From: Bradyrhizobium sp. CCBAU 53351
GTDB lineage: Bacteria > Pseudomonadota > Alphaproteobacteria > Rhizobiales > Xanthobacteraceae
NCBI RefSeq assembly: GCF_015291745.1
Contig: NZ_CP030059.1
Coordinates: forward strand, 1,453,501 to 1,517,500
DNA: 64,000 bases
Direction of reading: 5' to 3'
The translations under genes were made by a program, and so were the position numbers. Position 1 is the first letter of the stretch, and the number at the start of each line of letters is the position of its first letter. The notes beneath the pieces were generated by a model. That model saw only the letters and a program-made list of their open reading frames with translations, had not been told where the DNA came from and searched no databases. Positions 51,921 through 60,590 of this stretch are shown here, in pieces.

Positions 51921-52827
51921 GACGCTCTCCTGCCATTGCTGTGGTCTGATGACGATCGAGGATCGCCTGTGCGGCAAGGGCTTCCGCCTGCAGCACCGGC
52001 CAGTCCGGAATCTTGCTGTCCCATTCGATCAGCGTCGGCACCGCGCCGCAGCGTCCGATCACCAGCTCGTAAAGCCTCCAGACGGCGTCCGCGACCGGGC
52101 CGTCATGGCTGTCGATCAACAGCAGACCGCCTTCGTCGTCAGCCTGCTCGGCATGGCCGGCAAGGTGAATTTCCTCGACGCGCGACAGCGGGAAATCCGC
52201 GAGATAGTCGAGCGCGGAAGTGCCGTGATTGGTGGCGGAGACGAATACGTTGTTGACGTCGAGCAGCAGCCCGCAGCCGGTGCGCTCGGCGATGGCGCGA
52301 ATGAACTCGGTCTCGCGCATCGAGGATTCGCGGAAGGCGACGTAGGTCGACGGGTTTTCCAGCAGCAGCGGACGACGGATCGCCTCCTGCACCTGGTCGA
52401 TGTGGTCGCAGACGCAAGCGAGCGTCGCCTCGGTATAGGGCAGCGGCAACAGATCGTTGAAGAAGCTGGCCTCATGTGTCGACCAGGCCAGATGCTCGGA
52501 CACCAGCGCCGGCTGATAACGCGCGACGAGGCCGCGGAAGCGCGCCAGATGCGCCTTGTCGAGTGGCCGCGGCCCGCCGATCGACATGCAGACGCCATGC
52601 AGCGACAGCGGATGGTCGCGGCGGATCGCTTCCAGCGCGCGATGCGGCGGGCCGCCATCGCCCATGTAGTTCTCGGCGTGGACTTCGAAGAAGCCACGCC
52701 GAGGTCCGGCCTCGAGGATATTGGAGAGATGCTCGGGCTTGAAGCTCGTCCCGGCAACGCCGCCGATGGGCGTTGGATAGCGGAGCGGCATGGCTGCTCG
52801 TCGGGCGGGGTTGATCACCGTGCTCAT
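51910..52827 (-). CDS. bufB: BufB-like multinuclear non-heme iron oxidase (DUF692/MNIO)
   Basis: A 305-residue TIM-barrel enzyme of the DUF692 family, which modifies Cys residues of precursor peptides. Likely iron ligands are visible: His50 in FEVHAENYM, His77 in LHGVCMSIGG, VSEHLAWS, LLLDVNNVFV, EIHLAGH, DSHDGPV and the Glu in IEWDSKIP. The order and spacing match the family. It follows the precursor gene after 43 bp, with a GGAG site 11 bases before ATG 52827. Confidence 0.93.
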   Translation of the reverse strand: MSTVINPARRAAMPLRYPTPIGGVAGTSFKPEHLSNILEAGPRRGFFEVHAENYMGDGGPPHRALEAIRRDHPLSLHGVCMSIGGPRPLDKAHLARFRGLVARYQPALVSEHLAWSTHEASFFNDLLPLPYTEATLACVCDHIDQVQEAIRRPLLLENPSTYVAFRESSMRETEFIRAIAERTGCGLLLDVNNVFVSATNHGTSALDYLADFPLSRVEEIHLAGHAEQADDEGGLLLIDSHDGPVADAVWRLYELVIGRCGAVPTLIEWDSKIPDWPVLQAEALAAQAILDRHQTTAMAGERHAA

Positions 52828-52870
52828 CGTGCTGCTCCGTTCATCCTTGCCGGCGAGGTCGCGCCGGCCG

Positions 52871-53176
52871 TTAGACCGGCTTGAGCGAGCCCTTCTTGCC
52901 GCCCGGCAGGTCGATGCTGGTGCAGGTGCCGCCCTGCACGAATTTCCAGGCGTTGCCCTGGAAGTCGACCGTCGAAGTGCCCTGGCAGGTCGTGCCCGGT
53001 CCCGCCGCGCAATCGTTCTGGCCCTTCAGCGCGACGCCGAAGCACTTCTCCTTCTTGGCGGCGACGGCGGCCTCGGCCTCGGCCTTGGTCAGCGGGCCGG
53101 CGGCAGCGAGGGTCGCGAGCGCGGTCGAGACGGCGCCGGCGAGGACGAGCGAGGTGACGACGTGTTTGGCAGACAT
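52871..53176 (-). CDS. bufA: Bufferin precursor (DUF2282, BufA)
   Basis: A 101-residue secreted peptide precursor. The signal peptide (1-26, ending TLAAA-G) is followed by a Lys/Ala helix. The conserved DUF2282 core contains four cysteines at 45, 56, 64 and 85 ([24 protein letters not shown]) and WKFV. By family knowledge the DUF692 enzyme turns Cys residues into thiooxazole-type groups and the mature peptide binds copper in the periplasm. AGGAG precedes ATG 53176, and an ECF-type promoter lies upstream. Confidence 0.92.
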   Translation of the reverse strand: MSAKHVVTSLVLAGAVSTALATLAAAGPLTKAEAEAAVAAKKEKCFGVALKGQNDCAAGPGTTCQGTSTVDFQGNAWKFVQGGTCTSIDLPGGKKGSLKPV

Positions 53177-53198
53177 CGGGATTCTCCTGTTCGAGATG

Positions 53199-53219
53199 GC
53201 ATCGCCTGGCAGGCGATGC
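53199..53219 (-). promoter_or_regulatory. Leader hairpin of bufA mRNA
   Basis: GCATCGCCT (53199-53207) pairs perfectly with AGGCGATGC (53211-53219), with a three-base loop. It falls just downstream of the start expected from the promoter at 53233-53258, so it would be a 5-prime stem of the bufferin transcript, either stabilising it or affecting translation. Confidence 0.45.
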
Positions 53220-53232
53220 GCGCATGGTCTCC

Positions 53233-53258
53233 TTCGCTGCGCGCGCAGCCGGCGTTAC
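53233..53258 (-). promoter_or_regulatory. ECF (SigF-like) promoter of the bufferin operon
   Basis: Minus strand: GTAACG (53258-53253), exactly 16 bases, CGAA (53236-53233). This matches the GTAACC-N16-CGAA type recognised by the metal-responsive sigma factor SigF in Caulobacter, which drives related DUF2282 genes. A 7-bp inverted repeat (53298-53314) lies further upstream. The rest of the 312-bp divergent gap has no other clear motif. Confidence 0.55.
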
Positions 53259-53488
53259 CGCGGGCCGCTCACGAACCCGTGAGACCGATTGGATCGGGCG
53301 CACCGCCGGTGCGCTTGGGCTGGCATTAGCGGGCAATCGTCCGCCCAAAGCCAATGCCTGGGGTCTATCGACACGGTAGCCACCGGGCATTGGCGGCGCC
53401 GCCCCGTTTTCTGCCAGATGTAACGGGCGAGCGCCGGCGGCGTAGAGCAATGTCAGTGGCTCGCGTGGACCGGCAGGCGAAGAGGGCG

Positions 53489-55585
53489 ATGAAGCTTGAT
53501 CCCGAACGACGGCTTCGTGCGATCGCAAGGTTGACGGTCAGCATCCGCCTCGCGGTGTCCGCGCTGGTCCTGGCTGCGATCCTGCTGACGGCCGCGCTCT
53601 CCAGCCTGCTCTGGTGGCGCACGGCGGAGGCGACCAGCCGGCAGCTCGCCTCGACCATCAACGAGCAGATCGTGGCGGCGGTGCGCAAGGAGGTCTCGGC
53701 CATCGTCGACGAGGCGCGCGCCGCGCACACCGCGATCCGCACGCTGTTCCTGCAGAATGTGCTCGACACCCGCGAGGCCGACAAGCGCGAGTTCGTGTTT
53801 CTCTCGCAATTGCAGTCGCAGGCGACGATCTCTTGGGTCGCCTTCGGCTGGCCCGACGGCTCCTTCTTCGCCGCGCACAAGCTTGGCGATCGCCGCCTGG
53901 AGATGATGGAGATCTCGCTGACCGATCATCCCGGCCAGCGCCGCGTCGATGAATACGACGTGGTGCCCGGCGACATCGAGTTCGCCAATCGCCGCTTCGA
54001 GCCGACCGCATTCCATGTCGCCGATCAGGCCTGGTTCAAGGCCGGACTCGACGCGAACGATCCGCAATGGTTCAGGGTGATGGACCATGCCACCGGCGAG
54101 CGGCCCTCGATCGCCTTCGCGGGGCCGATCGACGTCTATCAGGAGCGGCAAGGCGTTCTGGCCGTCATCATCGAATACACCAGGCTTGCGCGTTTTCTCT
54201 CGCAGCTCGAGGTCGGGCGCACGGGGACCGCCTTCATCGTCGATGACAGCGGCGAATTGATCGCGGCGCCGGACAAGGAGGCCGACGAGCTCCATCCGGC
54301 GCGTGGCGACACGACGCTGCTGCCGCTGGCGCGGCTGGCGCTCGACAAGGCGGGGGAGGCCGGCCGCAAGGAGGCCTGGCGAAACCGGCTGACGTCCGGC
54401 GGCGCAGCCTATGAGATTGCACTGACACCGCTGCCGTTTGCCGGCTGGTCGCTCGCGACCGTGATCCCGGAGGCCGAATTTCTCGGGCCGGTCGAGACGA
54501 CGCTGCGGCGACTGATCCTCGGCCTCGCCGTCGGCGCCGTGCTCGCGGCGCTGGCCTCGGCGATGCTGGCGCGGTCCGTCATTGCTGCGCCGCTGTCGCG
54601 CGTCGTCGGCGAGCTCCGCCATGTCGAAGCCTTCGCGCTGGAGCAGGTCCGCCGCCACCCCTCGCGGCTCAAGGAGATCGCGAGCCTGTCCGGCGCGATC
54701 GCCGAGATGGCGTCCGGCTTGTCCGCATTCCGCAAGTTTATTCCGGCCGATCTGGTGCGCGATCTGCTGCGCCAGGGCGTCGAGGCGAGGCCCGGCGGCA
54801 GCGTCCAGGAGCTCAGCGTGATGTTCATCGACATTGCCGGCTTCACCGGGCTGTCCGAGCGGTTGGGCGACCGCGTGGTGCCGCTGCTGTCGCGCTATCT
54901 CGACGTCACCTCGGAGATCATCGTTGCCAATGGCGGCACCATCGACAAGTTCATCGGCGACGCCGTGATGGCGTTCTGGGGCGCGCCGCAGCCGCAGGAC
55001 GATCACGCCGCGCGCTGCTGCCGCGCGGCGCTCGCCTGCCGCAGGGCGATGGAGGAGTCCGGCCTCGCCGACGATCTCGGCCAGCCGCTCCAGATCCGCA
55101 TCGGCATCAATTCGGGCCGCATGCTGGTCGGCAATATCGGCTCGGAGCTGCGGCTGAACTACACCGTGATCGGCGATGCCGTGAACGTCGCAAGCCGGCT
55201 CGAAGGCGCCAACAAATCCTACGGCACGCAGATCCTGATCGGCGAGACGACCGAACGTCTGGCGCGCGGCGCCGTCATCACGCGCGAGGTCGACAGCATC
55301 GCGGTCTACGGACGGGAGGAGGGACTCTCCGTCCACGAACTGATCGGGATCGCGAACGAGGGCACCATCGACGGCGAGACAATCGGCTGGATCGCGGATT
55401 ACGAGCGTGGCCTTGAAGCCTATCGCACGCGGCACTTTGCCGAGGCGCTCGCAGATTTCGAGGCCGTGTTGAAGCGGCGCGGCCACGATCGCCCCGCCGA
55501 GCTGATGCGCGAGCGCTGCCGGCAGCTCATGTCGGCTGCGCCGGACGCCGCCTGGCGGGCGGTGGCGACACTGACGTCGAAATAG
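53489..55585 (+). CDS. Membrane class III adenylate/guanylate cyclase with Cache-type sensor
   Basis: A 698-residue protein. There is a membrane helix at about 18-42, a periplasmic dCache-like sensor (about 50-330), a second helix (about 335-360), a HAMP-like linker, and a C-terminal catalytic domain (about 435-625). The metal Asp residues are in MFIDIAGFTGLSERLG and IDKFIGDAVMAFWG, the latter with a Lys fitting ATP specificity. GDAVNVASRLEG carries the transition-state Asn and Arg. The start at ATG 53489 follows AAGAGGG; ATG 53450 is possible. Confidence 0.88.
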   Translation: MKLDPERRLRAIARLTVSIRLAVSALVLAAILLTAALSSLLWWRTAEATSRQLASTINEQIVAAVRKEVSAIVDEARAAHTAIRTLFLQNVLDTREADKREFVFLSQLQSQATISWVAFGWPDGSFFAAHKLGDRRLEMMEISLTDHPGQRRVDEYDVVPGDIEFANRRFEPTAFHVADQAWFKAGLDANDPQWFRVMDHATGERPSIAFAGPIDVYQERQGVLAVIIEYTRLARFLSQLEVGRTGTAFIVDDSGELIAAPDKEADELHPARGDTTLLPLARLALDKAGEAGRKEAWRNRLTSGGAAYEIALTPLPFAGWSLATVIPEAEFLGPVETTLRRLILGLAVGAVLAALASAMLARSVIAAPLSRVVGELRHVEAFALEQVRRHPSRLKEIASLSGAIAEMASGLSAFRKFIPADLVRDLLRQGVEARPGGSVQELSVMFIDIAGFTGLSERLGDRVVPLLSRYLDVTSEIIVANGGTIDKFIGDAVMAFWGAPQPQDDHAARCCRAALACRRAMEESGLADDLGQPLQIRIGINSGRMLVGNIGSELRLNYTVIGDAVNVASRLEGANKSYGTQILIGETTERLARGAVITREVDSIAVYGREEGLSVHELIGIANEGTIDGETIGWIADYERGLEAYRTRHFAEALADFEAVLKRRGHDRPAELMRERCRQLMSAAPDAAWRAVATLTSK

Positions 55586-55698
55586 CAGCGTCAGTATCGG
55601 CCGGCATCCCATGGCGCCTGCGAAGCAGTTGGCAAAGTCGCTTGATCGCGCGCATGATGGGCTGGATAACACGGCCCACCTGAGATTCCCGAACAGAC

Positions 55699-56283
55699 AT
55701 GAAGATCACGTTGCTGAGACCGAAAGACTACACCCGCTCGCCCTGGAAGAACGGCGGCGGCATCTTCACCGACATTGCGGGCGCCTGGCGCGCTGACGCG
55801 GTGGCGAAGGATTGGAGCAGCCTGCTCTGGCGCCTTGCCTCCACGCCGATCGTGGCGCCCGGCCCGTTCTCCCATATGCCCGGCATCGACCGGCTCCAGA
55901 TGGTCGTCAACGGGCGTGGGCTGGTGCTGAAGTCACCCACGCAGGAGTTCGACGAGCGTGAACCTTTTACGACGGTGCGCTTCACCGGAGAGATGGAGAT
56001 TGTGACCGCGCTCGAAGAGGGACCGGTCGAGGTCGTGAACCTGATGGCCCGGCGCGGCGCGGCGGAGATCGAGCTCGTGGCGCTTCGCGAGCCGGGCACG
56101 CGGCAGCTTGTCGCCGGCACACATTTGGTTTACGCAGCGCGCGGCGATTGCCGCGTCCGCATCGATGACGAGGAATTCTCGCTTTCGCACGAGGACACGC
56201 TGAAAGTGGAGCTCACTGCGGCGTCGAAGCTCGCGCTTGTGTCAGGGCTGGCGGTGCTGGGATCGATTCGGCTCATCGGCTAG
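55699..56283 (+). CDS. HutD family protein
   Basis: A 194-residue double-cupin-like protein of the HutD family (SPWKNGGGIFTDIAG, LWRLASTPIVAPGPFSHMPGIDR, VYAARGDCRVRIDDEEFSL). HutD accompanies histidine utilisation genes and may limit urocanate or formimino-glutamate toxicity, but no hut gene is nearby. It stands alone between two cyclase genes. Confidence 0.88.
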   Translation: MKITLLRPKDYTRSPWKNGGGIFTDIAGAWRADAVAKDWSSLLWRLASTPIVAPGPFSHMPGIDRLQMVVNGRGLVLKSPTQEFDEREPFTTVRFTGEMEIVTALEEGPVEVVNLMARRGAAEIELVALREPGTRQLVAGTHLVYAARGDCRVRIDDEEFSLSHEDTLKVELTAASKLALVSGLAVLGSIRLIG

Positions 56284-56396
56284 CCGGCGATGGCCCCGGC
56301 CATCCGATGCGCATAATCCATGCAACTGGCTAGGTTGACGGGGCGAGGCCGGAGCACGATATCTGTCCTGATGCAGACCGCCGCGCAAGATACGAT

Positions 56397-57605
56397 ATGA
56401 ACGGGCAGGATATGACCGCGCCAGACCACAATCTCCCCGCCACATTGTCCGACGGCGTCGTTGATTGGCTGACCAATGGCACGCGCGACGAGCGCTTCAT
56501 CGACAACATTTTTGCCGAGATGTGCATCCGTCTCCAGCAGGCCGGCATTCCGCTCGCGCGGTCGACGCTCCATGTCCGCATCCAGCACCCGCAATGGCTG
56601 GGGGCCCGCATCATGTGGTCCGACGGCAAGCGCGAGGCCGAGATTTCGCGGGTCGACTTCGATGTGCAGCAGCGCTCCGAATATATCGGCAGCGCCGCCC
56701 ACGAGATATTCGAGGGGGCGGCCGAAGTGCGCGAGAATCTCGAACGTGACCCGTCGCTCGGCCGCAAGCATGCGCTCTATGACGAGATGCGCGCGAAAGG
56801 CCTGACCGACTATGTGGCCTGGCCGCTGCATCACACGCTCGGCAAGCGGCATCTCGTCACCTTCGCGACCGACCGGCCCGGCGGTTTCGACGATGCGCAT
56901 GTCGCCGCCCTCAAGAACGTGTTGCCGGTGCTGGCGCTGGTCAGCGAGATCCGCGTCAAGAATCGCCTGGCGCGGACGCTGCTCGAGACCTATGTCGGCT
57001 CCCATGCCGGCGAGCTCATCCTGGCCGGGGCGACCCGGCGCGGCACGGGCACGACGGTGCGCGCCGCGATCATGATCTGCGACCTCAGGGATTTCACCAA
57101 GATTTCCGACAACTGGCCGCGCGACGACGTCATCGATCTGCTCAACGACTATTTCGACGCGATGTCGGAGCCGATCGCACGGCACGGCGGCGAGATCCTG
57201 AAATTCATCGGCGACGGCCTGCTCGCCATCTTCCCGCTGAGCCAGCCCAATGCCTGCGCCAACCTGCTGCATGCCGTGACCGAGGCCCGGCAGGCCATGG
57301 CCGCCCTGAACGAGCGAAACAAGATGACCAGCCGCGCGCCGCTGAACTACGGCATCGGCGTCCATGTCGGCGACGTCATGTACGGCAATATCGGATCGAG
57401 CAGCCGGCTCGACTTCACCGTGATCGGCCCGGCCGTCAACATGGCCTCCCGGCTCGAAGCCCTCACCAAGAAGTTGGGACGAACGGTGCTGCTGTCACGC
57501 GACTTTGCGGAGCTGGTGCAGCCGAAGTTCGAGCTGGAGCACGTCGGTCAGCATGAGGTGCGCGGCTTCAGCGATCCAATCGAGCTGTTTGCCTATCACG
57601 GCTGA
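56397..57605 (+). CDS. Cytosolic class III adenylate/guanylate cyclase
   Basis: A 402-residue protein without membrane segments. The N-terminal region (about 20-205) resembles a GAF-like sensor. The catalytic domain (about 215-400) has metal Asp residues in MICDLRDFTKIS and ILKFIGDGLLAIF, and the Asn-Arg pair in GPAVNMASRLEALTKKLG. It makes cAMP (or possibly cGMP) in response to an unknown signal. ATG 56397 is accepted; an internal ATG 15 bases later is an alternative. Confidence 0.88.
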   Translation: MNGQDMTAPDHNLPATLSDGVVDWLTNGTRDERFIDNIFAEMCIRLQQAGIPLARSTLHVRIQHPQWLGARIMWSDGKREAEISRVDFDVQQRSEYIGSAAHEIFEGAAEVRENLERDPSLGRKHALYDEMRAKGLTDYVAWPLHHTLGKRHLVTFATDRPGGFDDAHVAALKNVLPVLALVSEIRVKNRLARTLLETYVGSHAGELILAGATRRGTGTTVRAAIMICDLRDFTKISDNWPRDDVIDLLNDYFDAMSEPIARHGGEILKFIGDGLLAIFPLSQPNACANLLHAVTEARQAMAALNERNKMTSRAPLNYGIGVHVGDVMYGNIGSSSRLDFTVIGPAVNMASRLEALTKKLGRTVLLSRDFAELVQPKFELEHVGQHEVRGFSDPIELFAYHG

Positions 57606-57634
57606 GGCAGGCTGCGCCGGACGCGCCGGTGAAG

Positions 57635-58297
57635 CTAGAGCCCAAGTCGGGCCGCGACGTGATCGATCGCCATGTCCAGCGCCAGCTCCAGCGGTCGTGT
57701 CGAACGCAAGGTTTGCGCCAGCAACAGGCCTCCTTGCAGGCTGGCGAGCATTGCCTCCGAAAGCTCCCTCAAATCGCCGGCAGGGGCTCTCCCCGCCCGT
57801 GACTGCATTCTGGCGAATGCCGCTTCGAAATAGCCTGCCCAGCGTGCAAAGCTCTCCGCCAACGCCGCGCGCGTGCGCGGCGTCTCCGAGAGTTCGGCAG
57901 CCAGTGAGCCGAGAGGGCAGCCGCCAGCGCAATTGGTCTGGTCCGTCAGCTCGACCACCGCGTCGCGCCATCGGCGAAGTCCGGCGATGGAATTGAGCTT
58001 TCGCAGCAGACCCTCGTGCGTTCCGAGCACGCACTCGGCCTGTCGCTGGATCACCGCCAGCACGAGCTCATCCTTGTCGGCGAAGTAGTGATACACCTGC
58101 GACTTGCTGGCCTTGCTGGCCTCGATCACCGCATCGATCGTCGTGTTCGCGGCGCCTCGCTCGCGCACGAGCTCGGTTGCCGCATCGACGATGCGCGCGC
58201 GTGTTGCCGCGCCCCGTGCCGTCTTTGGCACTGAGGTGTTGGGCGCTGAGGTCTTTGGCACCGGAGTCCTGGACAATGCAGTCACGTTTTTGTTCAT
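57635..58297 (-). CDS. TetR family transcriptional regulator
   Basis: A 220-residue protein with a low-complexity N-terminus (Thr/Ser/Pro repeats: SRTPVPKTSAPNTSVPKTARG). The TetR HTH follows (ARIVDAATELVRERGAANTT, SKASKSQVYHYFADKDEL), then a TetR_C-type ligand domain with the Cys-containing CAGGCPLGSLAAEL. The Cys pair and the adjacent redoxin gene suggest thiol or redox sensing. A palindrome in the 76-bp divergent gap is its likely site. Confidence 0.87.
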   Translation of the reverse strand: MNKNVTALSRTPVPKTSAPNTSVPKTARGAATRARIVDAATELVRERGAANTTIDAVIEASKASKSQVYHYFADKDELVLAVIQRQAECVLGTHEGLLRKLNSIAGLRRWRDAVVELTDQTNCAGGCPLGSLAAELSETPRTRAALAESFARWAGYFEAAFARMQSRAGRAPAGDLRELSEAMLASLQGGLLLAQTLRSTRPLELALDMAIDHVAARLGL

Positions 58298-58338
58298 CGC
58301 CGTCACCGTACTTGACAGGGATGATGCTGGCAAGTAAT

Positions 58339-58354
58339 TGGACTAAATAGTCCA
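58339..58354. promoter_or_regulatory. TetR operator TGGACTA-AA-TAGTCCA
   Basis: A perfect 7-bp inverted repeat with a two-base centre, midway between the TetR start (58297) and the redoxin start (58374). Binding would block both promoters. AT-rich flanks fit a core promoter here. Confidence 0.75.
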
Positions 58355-58373
58355 GTTTTTGGAGAAGACAAGA

Positions 58374-58847
58374 ATGCCTCGTCTCGACAATGGTGATGCC
58401 TTTCCGGCCCTGACTCTCGACACGGTCGCCGACGGTACGGTTTCCGTCTCCCACCACCTGGCCGGTCACTACGGCGTGGTCCTGATGTATCGCGGGTCGT
58501 GGTGCCCGTATTGCAATGCGCAGCTCGCGGCCTTTGCACGGGCAAAGGAGAAGCTTGATGAGCTCGGGATCAGGGTCGTCGCCATGTCCGTCGACGACAA
58601 GATCGACGCAAGCACGCTGGTGGAAAAGCATCGGCTGAATTTTCCGGTCGGCTATCGCGTCGATGCAGAGGCGATCGCCGCGACGACCGGCGCTTACATC
58701 AACGAGGGCCCGCGCTATCTGCAATCCACCGGCTTCGTTCTCGACCCAGGCGGAAGGGTGATCACGGCGGTCTATTCCAGCGGCGCGATCGGCCGGCTGG
58801 TCGTTGAGGACGTGATCGGCTTCGTCCGTTACGTGAAATCCAGGTGA
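58374..58847 (+). CDS. Peroxiredoxin-like (AhpC/TSA) redoxin
   Basis: A 157-residue thioredoxin-fold protein with Cys44 and Cys47 in YRGSWCPYCNAQ, the CxxC form of the AhpC/TSA-like family. The FPVGYRVDAEAIAATTGAY and STGFVLDPGGRVITAVYSSG segments match. It probably reduces peroxides or disulfides. GGAGAAG stands eight bases before ATG 58374. It is divergent from and likely repressed by the TetR protein, and followed by an SDR and an EamA gene as one operon. Confidence 0.88.
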   Translation: MPRLDNGDAFPALTLDTVADGTVSVSHHLAGHYGVVLMYRGSWCPYCNAQLAAFARAKEKLDELGIRVVAMSVDDKIDASTLVEKHRLNFPVGYRVDAEAIAATTGAYINEGPRYLQSTGFVLDPGGRVITAVYSSGAIGRLVVEDVIGFVRYVKSR

Positions 58848-58875
58848 GGCCAGCTGAACCCCCGGAGGTACGGAC

Positions 58876-59550
58876 GTGAACTCACATGAGGTTGCCGTCG
58901 TCGTTGGCGCGGGTCCCGGATTGGGCAACGCGCTCGTTGCGCGCTTTGCGGATGAAGGCATGCATGTTGCTGCGATCTCGCGCAGCGGCGGCGCAGGTGA
59001 GCCCCACCGCGATCTGGTTCGTCGTTACTCCTGCGATGCGACGATCGCGGAGCAGGTCGAGGACGTGTTCGCCCGCGTCGAAACGGAAATCGGGGCGCCA
59101 TCCCTCGTGGTGTTCAATGTCGGCATCTGGGACCGGGGAGGAATCCTCGACATCTCCGCGGCACTGTTCGAGCAGGCCTGGCGCACCGGTTGCCTTGCGG
59201 GGTTTCTGGTCGGCCGGGCCGCTGCAGCTTCCATGCTGGAAAGCGGAGGCGGGACGATCATCTTCTCCGGTGCAACCGGATCAATCCGGGGCGGCGGCGG
59301 GTTTGCCGCCTTTGCCTCTCCGAAATTCGCCCTGCGGGCGCTGGCACAATCGATGGCTCGCGAGCTGGGGCCGAAGAACATTCACGTGGCGCATGTCATA
59401 CTCGACGGCATGATCGCGCGGGACGACGATCCCTCGGAGACGCTGCTTCAGCCGGCGGCGATCGCGGAGAGCTATTATCATTTGTACCGGCAGGCCAGCA
59501 GCGCCTGGACCCATGAGCTCGACCTGCGGCCGTCAAGTGAAAGATTCTAG
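58876..59550 (+). CDS. Short-chain dehydrogenase with Phe at the catalytic Tyr position
   Basis: A 224-residue SDR-like protein starting at GTG, with the cofactor loop VVVGAGPGLGNALVARFADEG. The usual SDR catalytic YxxxK is FASPK here (FAAFASPKFALR). The upstream serine (IIFSGATGS) is kept. Such proteins may bind NAD(P) without normal dehydrogenase activity. It lies in the operon after the redoxin gene, and the next gene overlaps its end by 14 bp. Confidence 0.82.
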   Translation: MNSHEVAVVVGAGPGLGNALVARFADEGMHVAAISRSGGAGEPHRDLVRRYSCDATIAEQVEDVFARVETEIGAPSLVVFNVGIWDRGGILDISAALFEQAWRTGCLAGFLVGRAAAASMLESGGGTIIFSGATGSIRGGGGFAAFASPKFALRALAQSMARELGPKNIHVAHVILDGMIARDDDPSETLLQPAAIAESYYHLYRQASSAWTHELDLRPSSERF

Positions 59551-60454
59551 CTTGCCGGCCGCCGCCTCGGTCCGAGCCGCCCACCCCAGGCCGCGCGACT
59601 GGCTGCTGCTGGCGTCACTGGTGTTGATCTGGGCCGTGAGCTGGCCGGTCATCAAGATCGGTGTCGGCCAGATATCGCCGATCTGGTATGGCTGCCTTCG
59701 CTATGCGATCGCGGCGCTCATCCTGTTCGCAGTTCTTGTTGCGCGCGGTGAGCTTGCCCTGCCGCCGCTTGCTGATGTCACGGTCGTCGTCATATCGGGT
59801 ACGCTTCAGATGGCGGCGTATTCGGCGCTCACGGGTCTTGCCCTGACGATCTTGCCGCCGGGGCGTGCGTCCGTGCTGGCCTTTTCGACGCCCATCGTGG
59901 TCGCGCCGCTCGCGGCCTAGCGGCTGGGCGAAGATCTTGGACCGAAGATGCTGGCGGGCGTGTTGATCGGATGTGCAGGAACCGCCGTGATCGCCTCGCC
60001 CTCCTTTGCCGTCGTCGGCAGGCAGACGCTGGCCTATGCCATGCTGATGGGCGCCGCCACGGCCTGGGCCGTCACCATCGTGACCGTGCGGGCGCATCGC
60101 TTCACCTCTTCGGCGTTGAGCCTCGCGCCCTGGCAGATGCTGATCGCCGCCATCCTGCTGCTGCCGATCGCGATCTTCGCCGAAGGAGCGACCCCGGCGA
60201 TATCGCCGCTTGGTGCGGCCACGCTCGTCTACGTGGCGCCGGTCGCAACCGCATTCGCCTACTGGGCCGTGGTCGAGGCCGGGCGTCGCTTCGCCGCGAG
60301 CACCATGTCGATGGCGCTGCTGGCGACACCCAGCGTCGGGCTCGTGATTTCCGCTTGGGTGCTGAACGAGCCGATCAATGCGTCTCTCGTCGCAGGGGTG
60401 GCTCTGACCGCGACCGGAATCCGCCTGACGATTGCGACGACGCGAAGTCGATGA
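59537..60454 (+). pseudogene. EamA/DMT-family transporter interrupted by an in-frame TAG
   Basis: Two open segments in the same frame (up to 59917 and from 59921) together make a ten-helix EamA transporter. The first part (RDWLLLASLVLIWAVSWPVIKIG, then STPIVVAPLAA) stops at TAG 59918-59920. The next codons (RLGED, then KMLAGVLIGCAGTAVIA) continue the family's repeat, in which the broken position is normally Trp. TGG to TAG is a single change. No frameshift is needed. Translation may end as a 127-residue fragment, or the site may be a sequencing error. Confidence 0.85.
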
Positions 60455-60590
60455 TCGAAGAGCCCCTCGTCAGGCTGCGAGCCGCTGCCCCGGCGAGGGC
60501 ACACGGCGGCTCGTCTGTTGCCAACGCGGACATGTGCAACTACGCTTTGGCCCAGCTAGTGCCCATGGTCCTTCGATTGTCCGCACCGAC

